NCBI GenBank assembly: GCA_027563935.2 | Contig: CM050449.1 | Location: forward strand, 15,948,501-16,012,500 | Origin: Costus lasius | Lineage: Eukaryota; Streptophyta; Magnoliopsida; Zingiberales; Costaceae | Direction: 5' to 3' | DNA: 64,000 bases | Part shown: in pieces, positions 21,092 through 32,098 of the stretch | Position numbering within the stretch: position 1 is the first letter of the stretch | Layout of the letters: each line of letters begins with the position of its first letter | Translations under genes and position numbers: made by a program | The notes under the pieces: model-generated | Databases searched by the model: none | What the model saw: only the letters and a program-made list of their open reading frames with translations | What the model was told of the DNA's origin: nothing

Positions 21092-23533
21092 ATGCAAAGA
21101 AGTTCCAGGGCATGAGCACTCTTCGAAGTCGATCTTGAGATAGAACGGACCTTTAGACAAAGAAGGAAGCTTGCGCAAATCCAGAAAAAGGAGAATCGGG
21201 AACAGATGGAACATCTTCACAACAACATGGAAAACGAACCAGCACCTCAACCTCTGAACTACAACAATGCCAGAACACTACGAGACTATGCAGCACCTTT
21301 CACACATGGGTTTCAATCAGGAATAGTTAGGCCTAATGTCGAGGCCAATAATTTTGAAATTAAACCTGCATTACTTTCCATGATACAACAGAATCAATTC
21401 GGTGGTTCTCCTCTTGAGGACCCCAATATGAACTTATCTATATTTTTGGAATATTGCGATATGCTTAAGATTAATGGAGCTACTTCTGATGCTATCAGGT
21501 TACGCTTGTTTCCCTTCTCTCTGCGGGATAGAGCAAGGGCATGGCTCCACATGATTCCCCAGTCAATACGGACATGGGATGAACTGTCTCAGGCTTTCCT
21601 CTCGAAGTATTTCCCTCCTTCGAAGACAATCCACCTCAGAAACTAGCTAACGAGCTTCATGCAGAAGGATGGAGAGTCTTTGTACGAAGCCTGGGAAAGA
21701 TTTAAAGAGCTTCAAAGACTGTGTCCCCATCACGGGATTGAGACTTGGGTCCTAGTACACACGTTCTACATGGGATTGCAATACAATATTAGACTCACAG
21801 TTGATGCAGCTACTGGAGGATCAGGCTTAATGAGCAAAGTACATGAAGATGCTATAAGCCTCCTGGAGGACATGGCACTGAACTATCATCAATGGAATCC
21901 AGAGCGAGGTACACCTTCGAGGAGAGCAGGTAAATTCGATCTTTATTCATTAACTGCCCTGACTGCAAAGGTAGACAATCTGACTCAGAAATTTGATTCA
22001 TGGTCTACTAATTCTTTGGACACTAATTCATTATCTTGTGAGTTGTGTAGTGTTGCAGGACATGCAGCTGCTGAATGCCGAGTGGGAGATGGACAAGTGG
22101 TCCCAAGTCAGCCAGAACAGCTTAATGCAGTTGGAAATATGAATTCCATGAACAACCCTTATTCCAACTATTATAACCCCGGCTGGTGCAACTACCCTAA
22201 CTTCTCCTACCGGACCACGCAGCCACTTCAACCAAGGCAAGTGCCACAACAAGCACAACCTCAACATGGGAGCTTCAGGCCGCCACCACAAGAGAATTTT
22301 AGGCAGCCACCTGGGTTCCAACAGAGGAATTACAACCCTCCACCTCAGCAAGAAAATTACAATCCTCCTCAAAGACCGGCCCAAGACTCTCAGCTGAGTA
22401 AGCAATTAGAAGGGATAACTGACATGATGAAATTGATGATGACCAGGATGGATTCCTTGGGGACGCACAACAAGATGTTGGAGAGCCAGCTTGCGTAACA
22501 GGCCAGCTCGTCAGCAAGAGCGCCAGAGAAGCTTCCATCACAGCCAGAAGTTAACCCGAGGGAGCATTACAATGCAATCTCCACTCGGAGCGGAAAGCAA
22601 CTCGAAGATCCACCAATGCCGACAAATGAAACAAGGGATGATGAGACACTGAACCCTGAGGAGCAACACACAGATACAATACCGACAGAACCTAAAAGAA
22701 CAGAGGAAGAGCGACCCTATGTTGGGCCGCCAGCCTACAAGCCGCCGATACCTTTCCCTTAGAGACTTGTCAAAGCCAAGCTAGACAAGCAATTCAGTAA
22801 GTTTTTGGAAATATTAAAAAAATTATATATTAACATTCCCTTTGTTGATGCCCTTTCGCAGATGCCAACATACGCGAAATTCCTGAAGGACATCCTCTCA
22901 AATAAACGGAAACTAGAAGATCAAGGTACTGTGGCACTTACTGAAGAGTGCAGTGCGATTTTGCAGAACAAGCTTCCACAAAAACTCAAAGACCCTGGCA
23001 GCTTTTCCATACCGTGCCAGATAGGCGAGATGACCTTTCAGCAAGCACTGTGCGATTTAGGGGCGAGTGTCAGCATCATACCGCTATCTTTGTGTAAAAA
23101 GCTGGATTTGGGTGACTTGAAGTCGACCAACATTTCACTACAGTTGGCTGATAGATCAGTTAGGAGTCCTGTTGGCATCTTAGAGGATGTTCCCATTAAA
23201 GTTGGGGATTATTTTATCCCTACTGACTTTGTTGTACTAGACATTGATGAGGATGACAGACTTCCTATTATCTTAGGAAGGTCTTTTCTTGCCACGGCTG
23301 GTGTTGTCATCGATGTTAAAAACGGAAAACTAGATTTAAACATCGGTGGCAATGTTATTCAATTTGACCTATCTAATTCTCTTAAAAAACCTTCTTTTAC
23401 AGGTATATATTGCAGCATGAGTTTAGTTGAATGCATTGGAAGTTCTGTAGTGAATGGACATCACCTCGAACACCATTTTGAAGATGAATTAGTCAAACAA
23501 GGGGAAGATTATGACCCTTTTGATCCTCCCTGA
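21092..23533 (+). pseudogene. gag-protease of element 2
   Basis: A single frame starts at the ATG at 21092, aligned with MRRSSRA of element 1, and ends at 23533 (DPFDPP). It has stops at 21113 (TGA), 21644 (TAG), 22496 (TAA) and 22760 (TAG). Gag core, zinc knuckle C-x2-C-x4-H-x4-C (about residue 315), Pro/Gln linker and retropepsin DLGAS (about residue 655) with ILGRSFL are present. After the protease the frame passes directly into the last 30 or so residues of integrase (VNGHHLEHHFEDE). The pol deletion is therefore larger here than in element 1 and has another 5' breakpoint. Three of the four stops sit where element 1 has CAG or CAA. Confidence 0.9.
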
Positions 23534-25039
23534 TTTGATTACATGATGACTCTTTGGTCGAGCTATTGACCGAAAACTAGCGCTCTTGGGAGGCAACCCA
23601 AGTTTTCTCGTTATTTTCATTTTTCTTTCTGTTACTTTAGTTGTCATTTAGTTTTTAGTTTATCATCATTGAATGCTTCACTCTCTTACTCATCCAGTTT
23701 ATCTTAGGAAATCTTGATCTTGATTTACACTGATAGAGCTCTATTTTTGGGATGCAGAGGCACTAGCTCCATCTTGACTCGACAGCGCCATCCGTCTCCT
23801 CTCACGTATATGATGTTGCATAGAGGACTATGCAAAAATCTAAGAGCGGGTGAGCTGTCTTGACTCCAGCTTCTTCTTGGCTGTTTGGTTATAATTGTCG
23901 TGACTTTCTGTTTTCATTCTATGGATTTGTTATGCTACTCTATGATGGATATTTTGATATTGGCATTGTATCATATATGCCACTATTCGTGGGCCTGGTC
24001 CACATCTTCAGGCCCCACTCTCTGCAGTGTATGAGATATATTTGAGTCACTTGCTCTCCACTTTGATGCTATGCTTTTCATGTTAAATGATGTATGAATT
24101 TATAAGCTTGCATGTAGTTGTTTTGAAGGATTATATTGCATATTCTGTGATGGAAAATTTTATTGACTTGTCATTTTAGTCTTGTCTGATGATAGCCTGA
24201 CAAAATTCTTAAAGTTAGATGCATGTTTGGCTAGAATTTATTGAGACATGTTGAATAAAGTGCCTGTTAGAAATTTACTCAATAGTCATGTCCATATGTC
24301 CTATGAATTAGAAATTTTCTAAGTGGATTGATTTTAGATAATTCATTAAGTGGGTCAAACATCTTCATGATTATTCAATTGATTGTGGCTTGCAATATAC
24401 ATGTCGATTCATACCATGTAACTAATATCCTCTTTTCAAACTTTGAATTATGTTCTAGTATTGGGGAAACACTGCATCTGTTAAAATGCAAGGATATGTT
24501 GATCTCTGATACTTAGCATTTAAAAAAAAAATTCTCACACTTAGATTCCTTTACTTGGCACAGTGAAAAATTGGCAATGGTACCGAAGGACATGAGTTGA
24601 AATCTAAGAAATGAGAATTGAAAATTCAATAAAAAGACTCCTCTACTTGGCATTACAAAAAATTGGCAATGGTACCGAAGGATATAAGTTAAAGTCTAGT
24701 GCAATAATCAGTATCTTATATCCTGAATGAGACATTTGAGTTAACCCCAATATTATGAATTGGAAGGATAAGAATGAAATGAGTATTGTGTTTGCTTGAT
24801 TGAATCTCATGTTTACTGCTTTCTGAATCGTTTGATATCTAGAAACTGTGGGACCAAACTGGTGAATGCTTAAAACACTCATTCTAGTTGATTTCTTCTG
24901 ATAAGATCTTGAATTGCTAAAAAGTATTTTTCTAAACTTGGGTGCGAACTTCAATACAAAAGATTATTCTTATACCAAGCATGTATTTCAACTTATTTTA
25001 TTGCTTGAGGACAAGCAAATATTTAAGTCGAGGAGTATT
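23534..25039 (+). other. non-coding 3' region of element 2
   Basis: No gene is seen. It keeps the hairpin CTTGGG-AGGCAA-CCCAAG (23585-23602) and the 30-bp inverted repeat GTGGGCCT...AGGCCCCAC (23989-24018) shared with element 1. A duplicated segment containing CTTGGCA and TTGGCAATGGTACCGAAGG occurs at about 24545 and 24635. The probable primer stretch for plus-strand synthesis precedes the LTR (about 25005-25039). Confidence 0.7.
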
Positions 25040-26612
25040 TGATACCTTGCATTTTAGTAGTGATTTTTACTATTATTCCACGATGAATTTAGGCCTATTT
25101 TATTGATTTTACACTCCTTTAAGGCTTATTTAGTTAAAAACTTCATAATCTTCACTTTTCATCTGTCTTATTGAATTTCAGGTAAAATCACCCAATTTTG
25201 AAGTCTTTTTGAAGAATCTAAGAGCATGGGGTGATTCCTTATGAGAAGACGAAGCTGCCCGTAAAATTTGGGCTCAATCGGAGCCTTCTTTGGACTTCAC
25301 GGCCAGGTGAACCCCACGGGGTTCATCCGTGATCTTGCCGAAGGAAGGATTTCAGTGTGCGCGTCACTGCCTGGTGAACCCGACGGGGTTCACCAATGAT
25401 GTCAAAGTTTTTGAAAGCTGCTGCACACTTCACTGGCAGACCCATGATCTCATCTGAAGATACCTGCACAGAAGTACGCCAAGAATTTCACTGGTAGGTG
25501 AACCCCACGGGGTTCACCTGTGATTATTTCGCAACAAAAGAGCTCTGAGCACTTCACCACCTGGTGAACCCCGCGGGGTTCACTCGTGAAGGCGTCGGAA
25601 CAGCACGACCTCCACTCGGTCTTTCGCTGATTCCCGGTCCGATTCAACTCAAAATTTAGCAAGTGAGGATTTTTCGGAAAGCTAACTCGAAGACGAACAG
25701 GTGGAATATAAAAGCCCCAATTTCTATGACCTAATCATCGAGCAATCAGGCGACGAAGAGGCTAGGGCGGAAGTCAACAGTGAACAGGCGACTTTGGGGC
25801 GATTTTCGGAGATTCGAGCGTCAGAACTCAACAATACTTGGTTATTCCATTTGGTTTATCATCTCTTCCCTCTTAGAAACCTTTTTCAGTGATTTTCTTA
25901 TGATTAAAGAGAGAATTTTGAGCGTTGTGACGATGGTTATAGCGTAAACCTATTTTCATGGCTAGGTTGAGGTCCTCTGACGATTTTTGTTTGTAACTCA
26001 TGTATTAACTTTGCTATTTGGATCATATCTTGAGCATATTTCACTTGATGTACTTATTTCTTGATTTATACTCTAGTCAAGTATTATCATGCTATAGTGG
26101 TTATGGTTCATAATGAGAGTAGGACCGTAACGACTGAACCTCTATGTGAATCTTGTGAAGGCTTGACGCGAAAGTACTTGCCCTTCTCTCGAGGATCCAT
26201 AATCTACCACGGAACCCATTGGGTTTGTCGAAAATGGTCCATTGCGAAAGTAGGAGATGTTCTAGGCAAACACCGGGGTGTTCACTCGAAAGAGGGCACC
26301 TTCGTACAATAGGGTAGATTCCTTATGCAGACCTGTAAATCTAAATAACCATTATTTATTTCATAGCGCATATAAGATCGTCAGAGTGGTGGAAACCTTT
26401 GCCCTGATATTCTCTCTCATATATTTTCCCTGCCTACTTGTTTGATTTCTTGCTTACGATTTCGCTTAATTTTAGTTTTTAAAGTTCTAAAAACCACGAT
26501 TCGATTAGCTTGGATTCCGAAAAATTAGACTTTCTAGTACTCACCTTGCTCCCTGTGGGATCGATATCTTTTGTATTACTGCGACATTTCCGTGCACTTG
26601 TGGAGAGTGTCA
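25040..26612 (+). repeat. Element 2 right LTR
   Basis: A 1573-bp LTR, TGATACC...GAGTGTCA. It has the first palindrome that the left LTR lost, but lacks one that the left LTR has (junction at about 25439-25441, GGCAG joined to ACCCATG). Confidence 0.94.
25306..25584. repeat. U3 palindrome array, four copies (element 2, right)
   Basis: Units lie at 25306, 25373, 25497 and 25563. The gap between 25373 and 25497 marks the missing unit, of which only ACCC-ATG traces remain. TATAAAAG follows at 25707. Confidence 0.93.
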
Positions 26613-27205
26613 GCTCTTTCTAGGGTTTGGCTACAAAGGAGAGGAGATAGGAAGCGGCTAAGTGGTGAAGTGCAATGGTTTTTTGCTCATTTTTAGGAGG
26701 GAAATGAGAGGAAAACGTAGAAGGAAGAAAGGGGATGGAGAAAAAGATAGATGGAAGGAGACAATGATGGGTAAAATGCATAGACGAAGTCAAGGATTAA
26801 GTTGCATCAAGATTTGCATCATATGGCTAGGCAAGGTCCGTGCCTAGAAAATGCGCTCAGAGGAGGAGGGGTGGAAGGGAGAGGACAGGGAGGGAGGAAG
26901 TGGGGGCGGGTGGTGGGGGGAGGGGGTGTGGAGGAGGGGGAAGGGAAAGGATGGGGAGAGGAGGGAGGAGGGGAGGGGAGAGGAAGGAGGTGGAGGAGGA
27001 AGGGTGGGAGGGGAGGGTGGGAGGGGGAGGGGTGGAGGAGGGTAGAGAGAGGAGGGAGGAAGGGGAGGGAGGAAGGGGAGGGTGAGGGTTGGAGATAGGG
27101 GGAGGAAGGGAGGCGTGGAAGGGAGAGGGGAAGGAAAGGGAGCAATGGAAGGAGGAGAGAGTGGAAGAGGCGGGGAGGAAGAGGGAAGGGGTGGAGGGGA
27201 GGGAA
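26613..27205. repeat. flank of element 2 and 330-bp purine tract
   Basis: After the GCTCT duplication the interrupted tandem unit continues to about 26665. From about 26865 to 27200 the plus strand is almost only G and A, with many GGAGGG and GGGG runs, giving spurious open frames on both strands. It could form G-quadruplexes or triplex DNA. No gene is seen. Confidence 0.85.
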
Positions 27206-28953
27206 TGATACGTTGCATTTTCATAATATTTTTATGATATATTTTGATCTTAAATTGAGGCAAATTTTTTTACTTTTATGCTCTATTTAGATTTATTAAC
27301 TTATTTTATTCATGATCTTTAATTTTTCTTGTCTTTGTTAAAATTTAGATAAAATCACTAATTTTTAAGCTTATTTTATGATTGTGAGATTACTGTGTGA
27401 CTCAGGATAAAAAGATGAGGTTGCATAGTAAATTTGGTGTGAAACAAAGTTTTCTATTTCCATTGTAGCTAGCCCTAATATACATCACAACCATGATGAA
27501 TAAGTGACAAAAAAATTTATAATGGCTGAGCCTTGACAACAATTACAACTATGACATCCTTGAACTAAAATTTTGGAGGTTATCGAGTGACTTAGGATGA
27601 AAAGATGAGGCTACAAAATAAATTTGGTATGTAACGGAGTTTTCTATCTCCATCATGGCCTATCCTTGATGTACATCATGACCATGATGAGTAATGAAAA
27701 AGAATTTTATAATGTTTGAGCCTTAACAACGATCACATCCATGATCTGCTTGAACTAAAATTTAAAGATTTATCCATAGTGAAGATCACAGCCAAGCCTT
27801 AATGAACTTCATGGCCATGATCGCTGTGCTTATGTTTCACATAAATGTTCATAGCTAGACCGTAACCGATGTCATGGTTATGTATTATTTTTCAATTTTC
27901 CAATAATCCTTGATAAACTTCATGATCATGATCGACTTTCCAATACTTTACATAAGATGTTATGGCCATGCCCTTACGAACATCTTGGCCATGATAGCAT
28001 CCACCGAACATGAAATGTCCCAGTCTTCTTTCAAAGTTTGAATCATATTTAGGGGATTTTCGAGGGGAATTCCTAGGGATGACTTCCTAAAGTAAAAGGG
28101 GATGAGAAGAGAAGAGATAGAGGTCAATTGGTCTCCAAGGAAGGTTTCACGAGGTTGAGCAGCAACAAGGAGGTGACAAGCCGGTTGAAGGAGTATTTGT
28201 TAGGTGTTTTATAGATGATTTTTCATTAGATTTGATTTGAATTGTTTGTTCTTTCATCCCTATATCTCTCTTATTTCGATTATATTCTCCTTGGAATATT
28301 TATTCGAGAAGTTGTGCTTAATAAAATGAACATAGCAACTTAAGCCTTTTATTCAAGACTAGGGGTATAGTCCTTTTGTATGGATCTTTGCTCTGAATTT
28401 TTAATATTAAAGATTGTATAATCTACATGCATTTATTCGATCTTTGTTGACATTATTTACCTATAATTGCTATGGCCAAGCTTGTACATGTTTTAGGCAT
28501 TGCAGAAAGTATTGAAAGGTGAATTACGACTTTGGATCTGTTTTGATCGAACTTATGATTTTTTTATCACAACAGTAGTTAGAATCTATACGAGGATCTT
28601 ATAAATTATCCCTATGCTCATTGAGACTGATATGAATATATACCGGGTTATACTGCTGAAAAGGGGTAACCTATACTCTTGGATAATATCCTTAAATATT
28701 TTAGACCTTGATCTTTGATATTTTCTTATTTGGATTTAAATCTGTCCATGAGACGAACCTCGATGTCTTGAACTATCTCAAAATTATATACCATTTGTGA
28801 CTTTCGCCTTAGTGATCAATTCAACTTGTGAATTTAGTTAAATTTTACTTTGAAATCCAAATCTTTATATGATTCATCGATAATTGACATTTGTCTAGGT
28901 GGGAATGATATCTATTACTACTTTAGTAAATTGTACACTTGCGGTAGATACCA
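27206..28953 (+). repeat. old Athila-type LTR, diverged
   Basis: It begins TGATACGTTGCATTTT, like TGATACCTTGCATTTT of element 2, and ends TACACTTGCGGTAGATACCA, like the end of elements 1 and 2. Length is about 1.75 kb. The next bases (AGTGG...) do not form a clear primer site, and no target duplication is recognisable, so it is a solo LTR or the edge of a lost element. In the palindrome position it has another repeat type (27450-28000). Confidence 0.7.
27450..28000. repeat. degenerate CATGGCCATG-type repeats in the old LTR
   Basis: At least six related stretches carry CATGACCATGATG, CATGGCCATGATC, CATGATCATGATC or CTTGGCCATGAT, roughly 35-110 bp apart. Several are short palindromes (TCATGGCCATGA-like). 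Phrases such as TAATGAACTTCATGG recur before them. They sit at the relative place of the palindrome arrays in elements 1 and 2 but have a different consensus. Confidence 0.6.
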
Positions 28954-29534
28954 AGTGGAATCAACAAGGGGGGAGGAGGGGGGATGGATCAATGTTGTTG
29001 ACCAATAGTTGAACAACCATTTCACTTCCAATTGAGTTGCCCATTTGATCAGATTGAAATCAATTTCGAACCAATTGAACTATCTCTAATCTAAGAAGAA
29101 ATTGATGTAGGTCTACCCAAATTTGGGTTGCCAAAACCTAATCAACACCAGCTAACAAGTCCAGCCAGTTGGGCCACCAAAACCCAGTCAACACATATTA
29201 ATGGCTAACAAGTGAAGTCCGCGAACCCTCTCTGGCTTTTTCTCACGTGCATAAACTTGGTGTCACCTTATGCATCGCTACGCATTTGCACTGTGTAGTT
29301 CGCTCGTGAACGTCCCATGCGCACAAACTTTACAGCACACGCTCATGCCTAGCAGAGATATGGCATGGTTTGCTCACTCACTTGCAAATGCTATGTTACA
29401 TGCAATAGCTATATATCACACACCGGCCCTCGCTGTCGCGTACTCAAGCACCCAGGGTTATGTAAACTGCCACCTAGCATCATCGCCCCTATGCCCCGCA
29501 GATGAGCGAAACATCACACGTCGCCCTAGACGTT
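28954..29534. other. intergenic, no gene seen
   Basis: A short G-rich run (28968-28986) follows the old LTR. The phrase AACCCAGTCAACAC / AACCTAATCAACACC is repeated near 29145 and 29180. No open frame of interest is found. Confidence 0.5.
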
Positions 29535-29832
29535 GTGCTATGTATGTCGCCTCTGATTCTATACTACTCAACCAATAAAGCCTGAGAGTACCGTGCTACG
29601 TACATCACCTTTAACAATATGCTACTCAACTAATATCACCTGGAAGTCCCAGCTGTGTAAGTCGCCCCCAACAAAATGCTACTCAACAAATATCAGCTGG
29701 GAGTATAGCGTTGAACATCGCACGTCGCCCCCGATAGTGCCCTACATACATTGCCCCAATAGTGCACTATGTATGTCACCCTCGATTGTACACTACTCAA
29801 ATAATAATGCCTGTGAGTGCAACATGTCCTAA
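29535..29832. repeat. degenerate minisatellite
   Basis: Four to five imperfect units of roughly 60 bp share TACATCGCC-, ATGCTACTCAAC-AATA and -GGGAGT phrases, with variants of TATGTATGTCGCC. The open frame across it is a product of the repeat. Confidence 0.7.
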
Positions 29833-30477
29833 ATCTAAGCCTAGCTCTTAGCATTTGAATCCTTTGCCGTCACACCCGCCTCCCTCCTCTCCCTGCTTTG
29901 CTTAGTGGTCTGCCTCCTCATCTTCCTACCTCGCCTTGCCTGCTCCCGTCTTTCTTCCTCACCCTACCCCCTCCCTCTCTAGCATCCCCACGTCCCTTTC
30001 TCACCCCATCGCCTCCCTCTCTAGCAACCCCTCCTCTCCCTGCTTTGCTTAGTGGTTTGTTAGTTATCTCCATTTTCTCTCTCATTCCTTAGTTTTACTC
30101 AACATTAAACAAACTCTCCAGTCTCGCACCAGCAAGGATAATAACACTAGTATACCTTAAGGTAGGAGACTAATTCTACCAAGCGCTATATCTTTTCCTT
30201 TAAAATAAATTATCACCTTTTAGGTTTTTTTTAATTTATCTATTTATTTATTTTTTGCGTAGATTTTTTTAATTCATTGTAAATATTTTGTTTTATCAAT
30301 TTATTATGATTTGATAATTTTATCAAAATAGTATTCGAATCACATCACACACAATCTCAACCACATGTCTCATTCATGTTTTTTTTTTGCACTAATATCA
30401 TGTATAATTGGAATAGTTATTTCTAGAGCTACCATAATCCTATGCAGCCCTAACTCTTACATCCGCCATATGACTTA
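29833..30477. other. intergenic with a duplicated 30-bp phrase
   Basis: CTCCCTGCTTTGCTTAGTGG occurs at about 29887 and again at about 30035, in C/T-rich surroundings with several CCTCCCTCTCTAGCA phrases. AT-rich DNA follows from 30190. No gene is seen. Confidence 0.6.
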
Positions 30478-30846
30478 GGCCACCTTTGGCCTGCATCAAT
30501 GCGGCTTTTGAGGCAAAAAGTTGAAAAAAAAAATTTAGGCGGAAAATTTAGGCAAGAGTTAATCTAGACCGTTTATATTATTTTAAAAATTATATAAAAT
30601 TTGATGAATCTGCACAACAATATAGTTACACGATTATTAAAATAAAATGAGAAATTAGATTAGGAGAGGTATTAGTTGCACGATTATTAAAATAAAATGA
30701 GATATTAGATTCACCTCTCCTAACTTTCCTAGGCAGCATCTCTACCTTGAAAAAATTTTCCTTAGCCTTAAAAAATTAGAAGTGGTGGAAGTCAAGATTT
30801 TTGGCTTCTCATAGATTATGCCTTATGCTAGGCTAAACGAGGCTGG
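30478..30846. mobile_element. possible MITE with imperfect inverted ends
   Basis: The left end (GGCCACCTTTGGCCTGCAT) resembles the complement of the right end (GCCTCGTTTAGCCTAGCAT). Inside, a unit with ACGATTATTAAAATAAAATG is tandemly repeated at about 30629 and 30679. No target duplication could be fixed. Confidence 0.4.
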
Positions 30847-31860
30847 AGAAACACAAATGTAATTCTTTTTATACAAAAATTTACAATTTTATTAGAATTC
30901 AGTTATTCAATAGTTTTATTAAACTAATTTAATGCTTAATTATATATCATTATATGTGATCAACGAGATTTAATGTCATGCAGGAGTTTAATTGGGCTAA
31001 TTAAGTTTGCATAAACTATTTTTATGCTATATAAAGGTTAGTTTATTTATGTCAAATTTGACATGAAGAAACCGAACCTATCTTATAGAATTCAACACAT
31101 TTTTAATAAAAATGTTTAGTTAATATCATTTTTGTGAAAATACCTTATTTAATAATGATTCGATTTGATTATTACGTTCCATTCATAACTTTGATCAAAA
31201 TTATATCATTCTAACAATCCAATCCACTTATTATCATATTTTATTTTAACTATTTTTGTTAAAAAGTTAAATGATACATAGATAGTTTGACTAATGATTT
31301 TACTTCATTTTAAAAATTTTAATAAATTTACATTAATTATACTGGTTTATATTTAAACATTATTTGGATTTCAAATGACATTTGCAATCCAAATATGGAA
31401 AATGTAAAATAAGGGGTGTAATAGTACATAATGTTCTTGTAAATTATGGCAATACCAGCTATACAAGAAGTGATTTACAATGATAGTGAAAAAGTTAAAC
31501 GCTTACTGTCACTCTTGTAAAATCATGAGATTTAGATTTTCATCTCAGCGTTAAAAAAATGAAAAAATAAAGAAAAAAATTTACTATGATTAGGAATGAA
31601 CTTGACTTTTACGAAGATACAAAACTTTCTATATTTTTAAAATTAAAGAAGGAAATATAGTTATACAATTTATCAAATCTTTTATTAATTATATTTACAA
31701 ATTTGAATAACTCATGTTACTATATTAATTTGATACTCATGGCTAATTAGTTGTCAAACAAATACACCTAAAACAAATGAGCAAGGTAACTTTAATAAAA
31801 TTAAAAAAATATAAAATTTATTTTTAGTTACATAAAAATTAAAATAAAAAAAATAAATGT
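30847..31860. other. AT-rich intergenic spacer
   Basis: No gene, repeat border or RNA gene recognised. Confidence 0.6.
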
Positions 31861-32098
31861 GAATTTAAATTGTTAAAGTTGGAAACTCTATTTGAGAATT
31901 GATTCCATGGAAGCGTTACGCAACCGCCAAAAAACGGATCGATTCCAGCAGCCGCTCTCGTGGTGGGAGTCCACGTAGGTAGGGGACGCAACGCCTGCCG
32001 AAATGGTTCCCTTCGCTGCCATGTGCCGTCTTTCACTCGACCTCCTCTGCCTCTCTCCACCGTGTTCCCTGATTCGCCGTTCTCCGCTCCGGACTTCG
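31861..32098 (+). promoter_or_regulatory. promoter and 5' leader of the oxygenase gene
   Basis: Base composition changes from AT-rich to balanced at about 31900. An upstream ATG at 31907 would open a 23-codon frame ending TAG, and another ATG lies at 32003. If the transcript starts upstream of these they could lower translation. No clear TATA box is assigned. Confidence 0.4.

Larger units (their letters stand above)
19360..26612 (+). mobile_element. Element 2: Athila-type Ty3/gypsy retrotransposon with complete ends, lacking pol
   Basis: The 7.25-kb element begins TGATACCTTG, ends GAGTGTCA and is flanked by GCTCT on both sides (19355-19359, 26613-26617). It has two LTRs of about 1.57 kb, a tRNA-Asp primer site, a gag-protease frame and a 1.5-kb non-coding 3' region. 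Reverse transcriptase, RNase H and integrase are missing, except for a short integrase tail fused after protease. Unlike element 1 it has no ORF2 and no internal palindrome array. It is a non-autonomous member of the same clade. Confidence 0.95.

Noticed and set aside
26802..27263. Gly/Arg/Glu-rich and Pro/Ser-rich open frames
   Set aside because: Products of the purine tract; pure low complexity.
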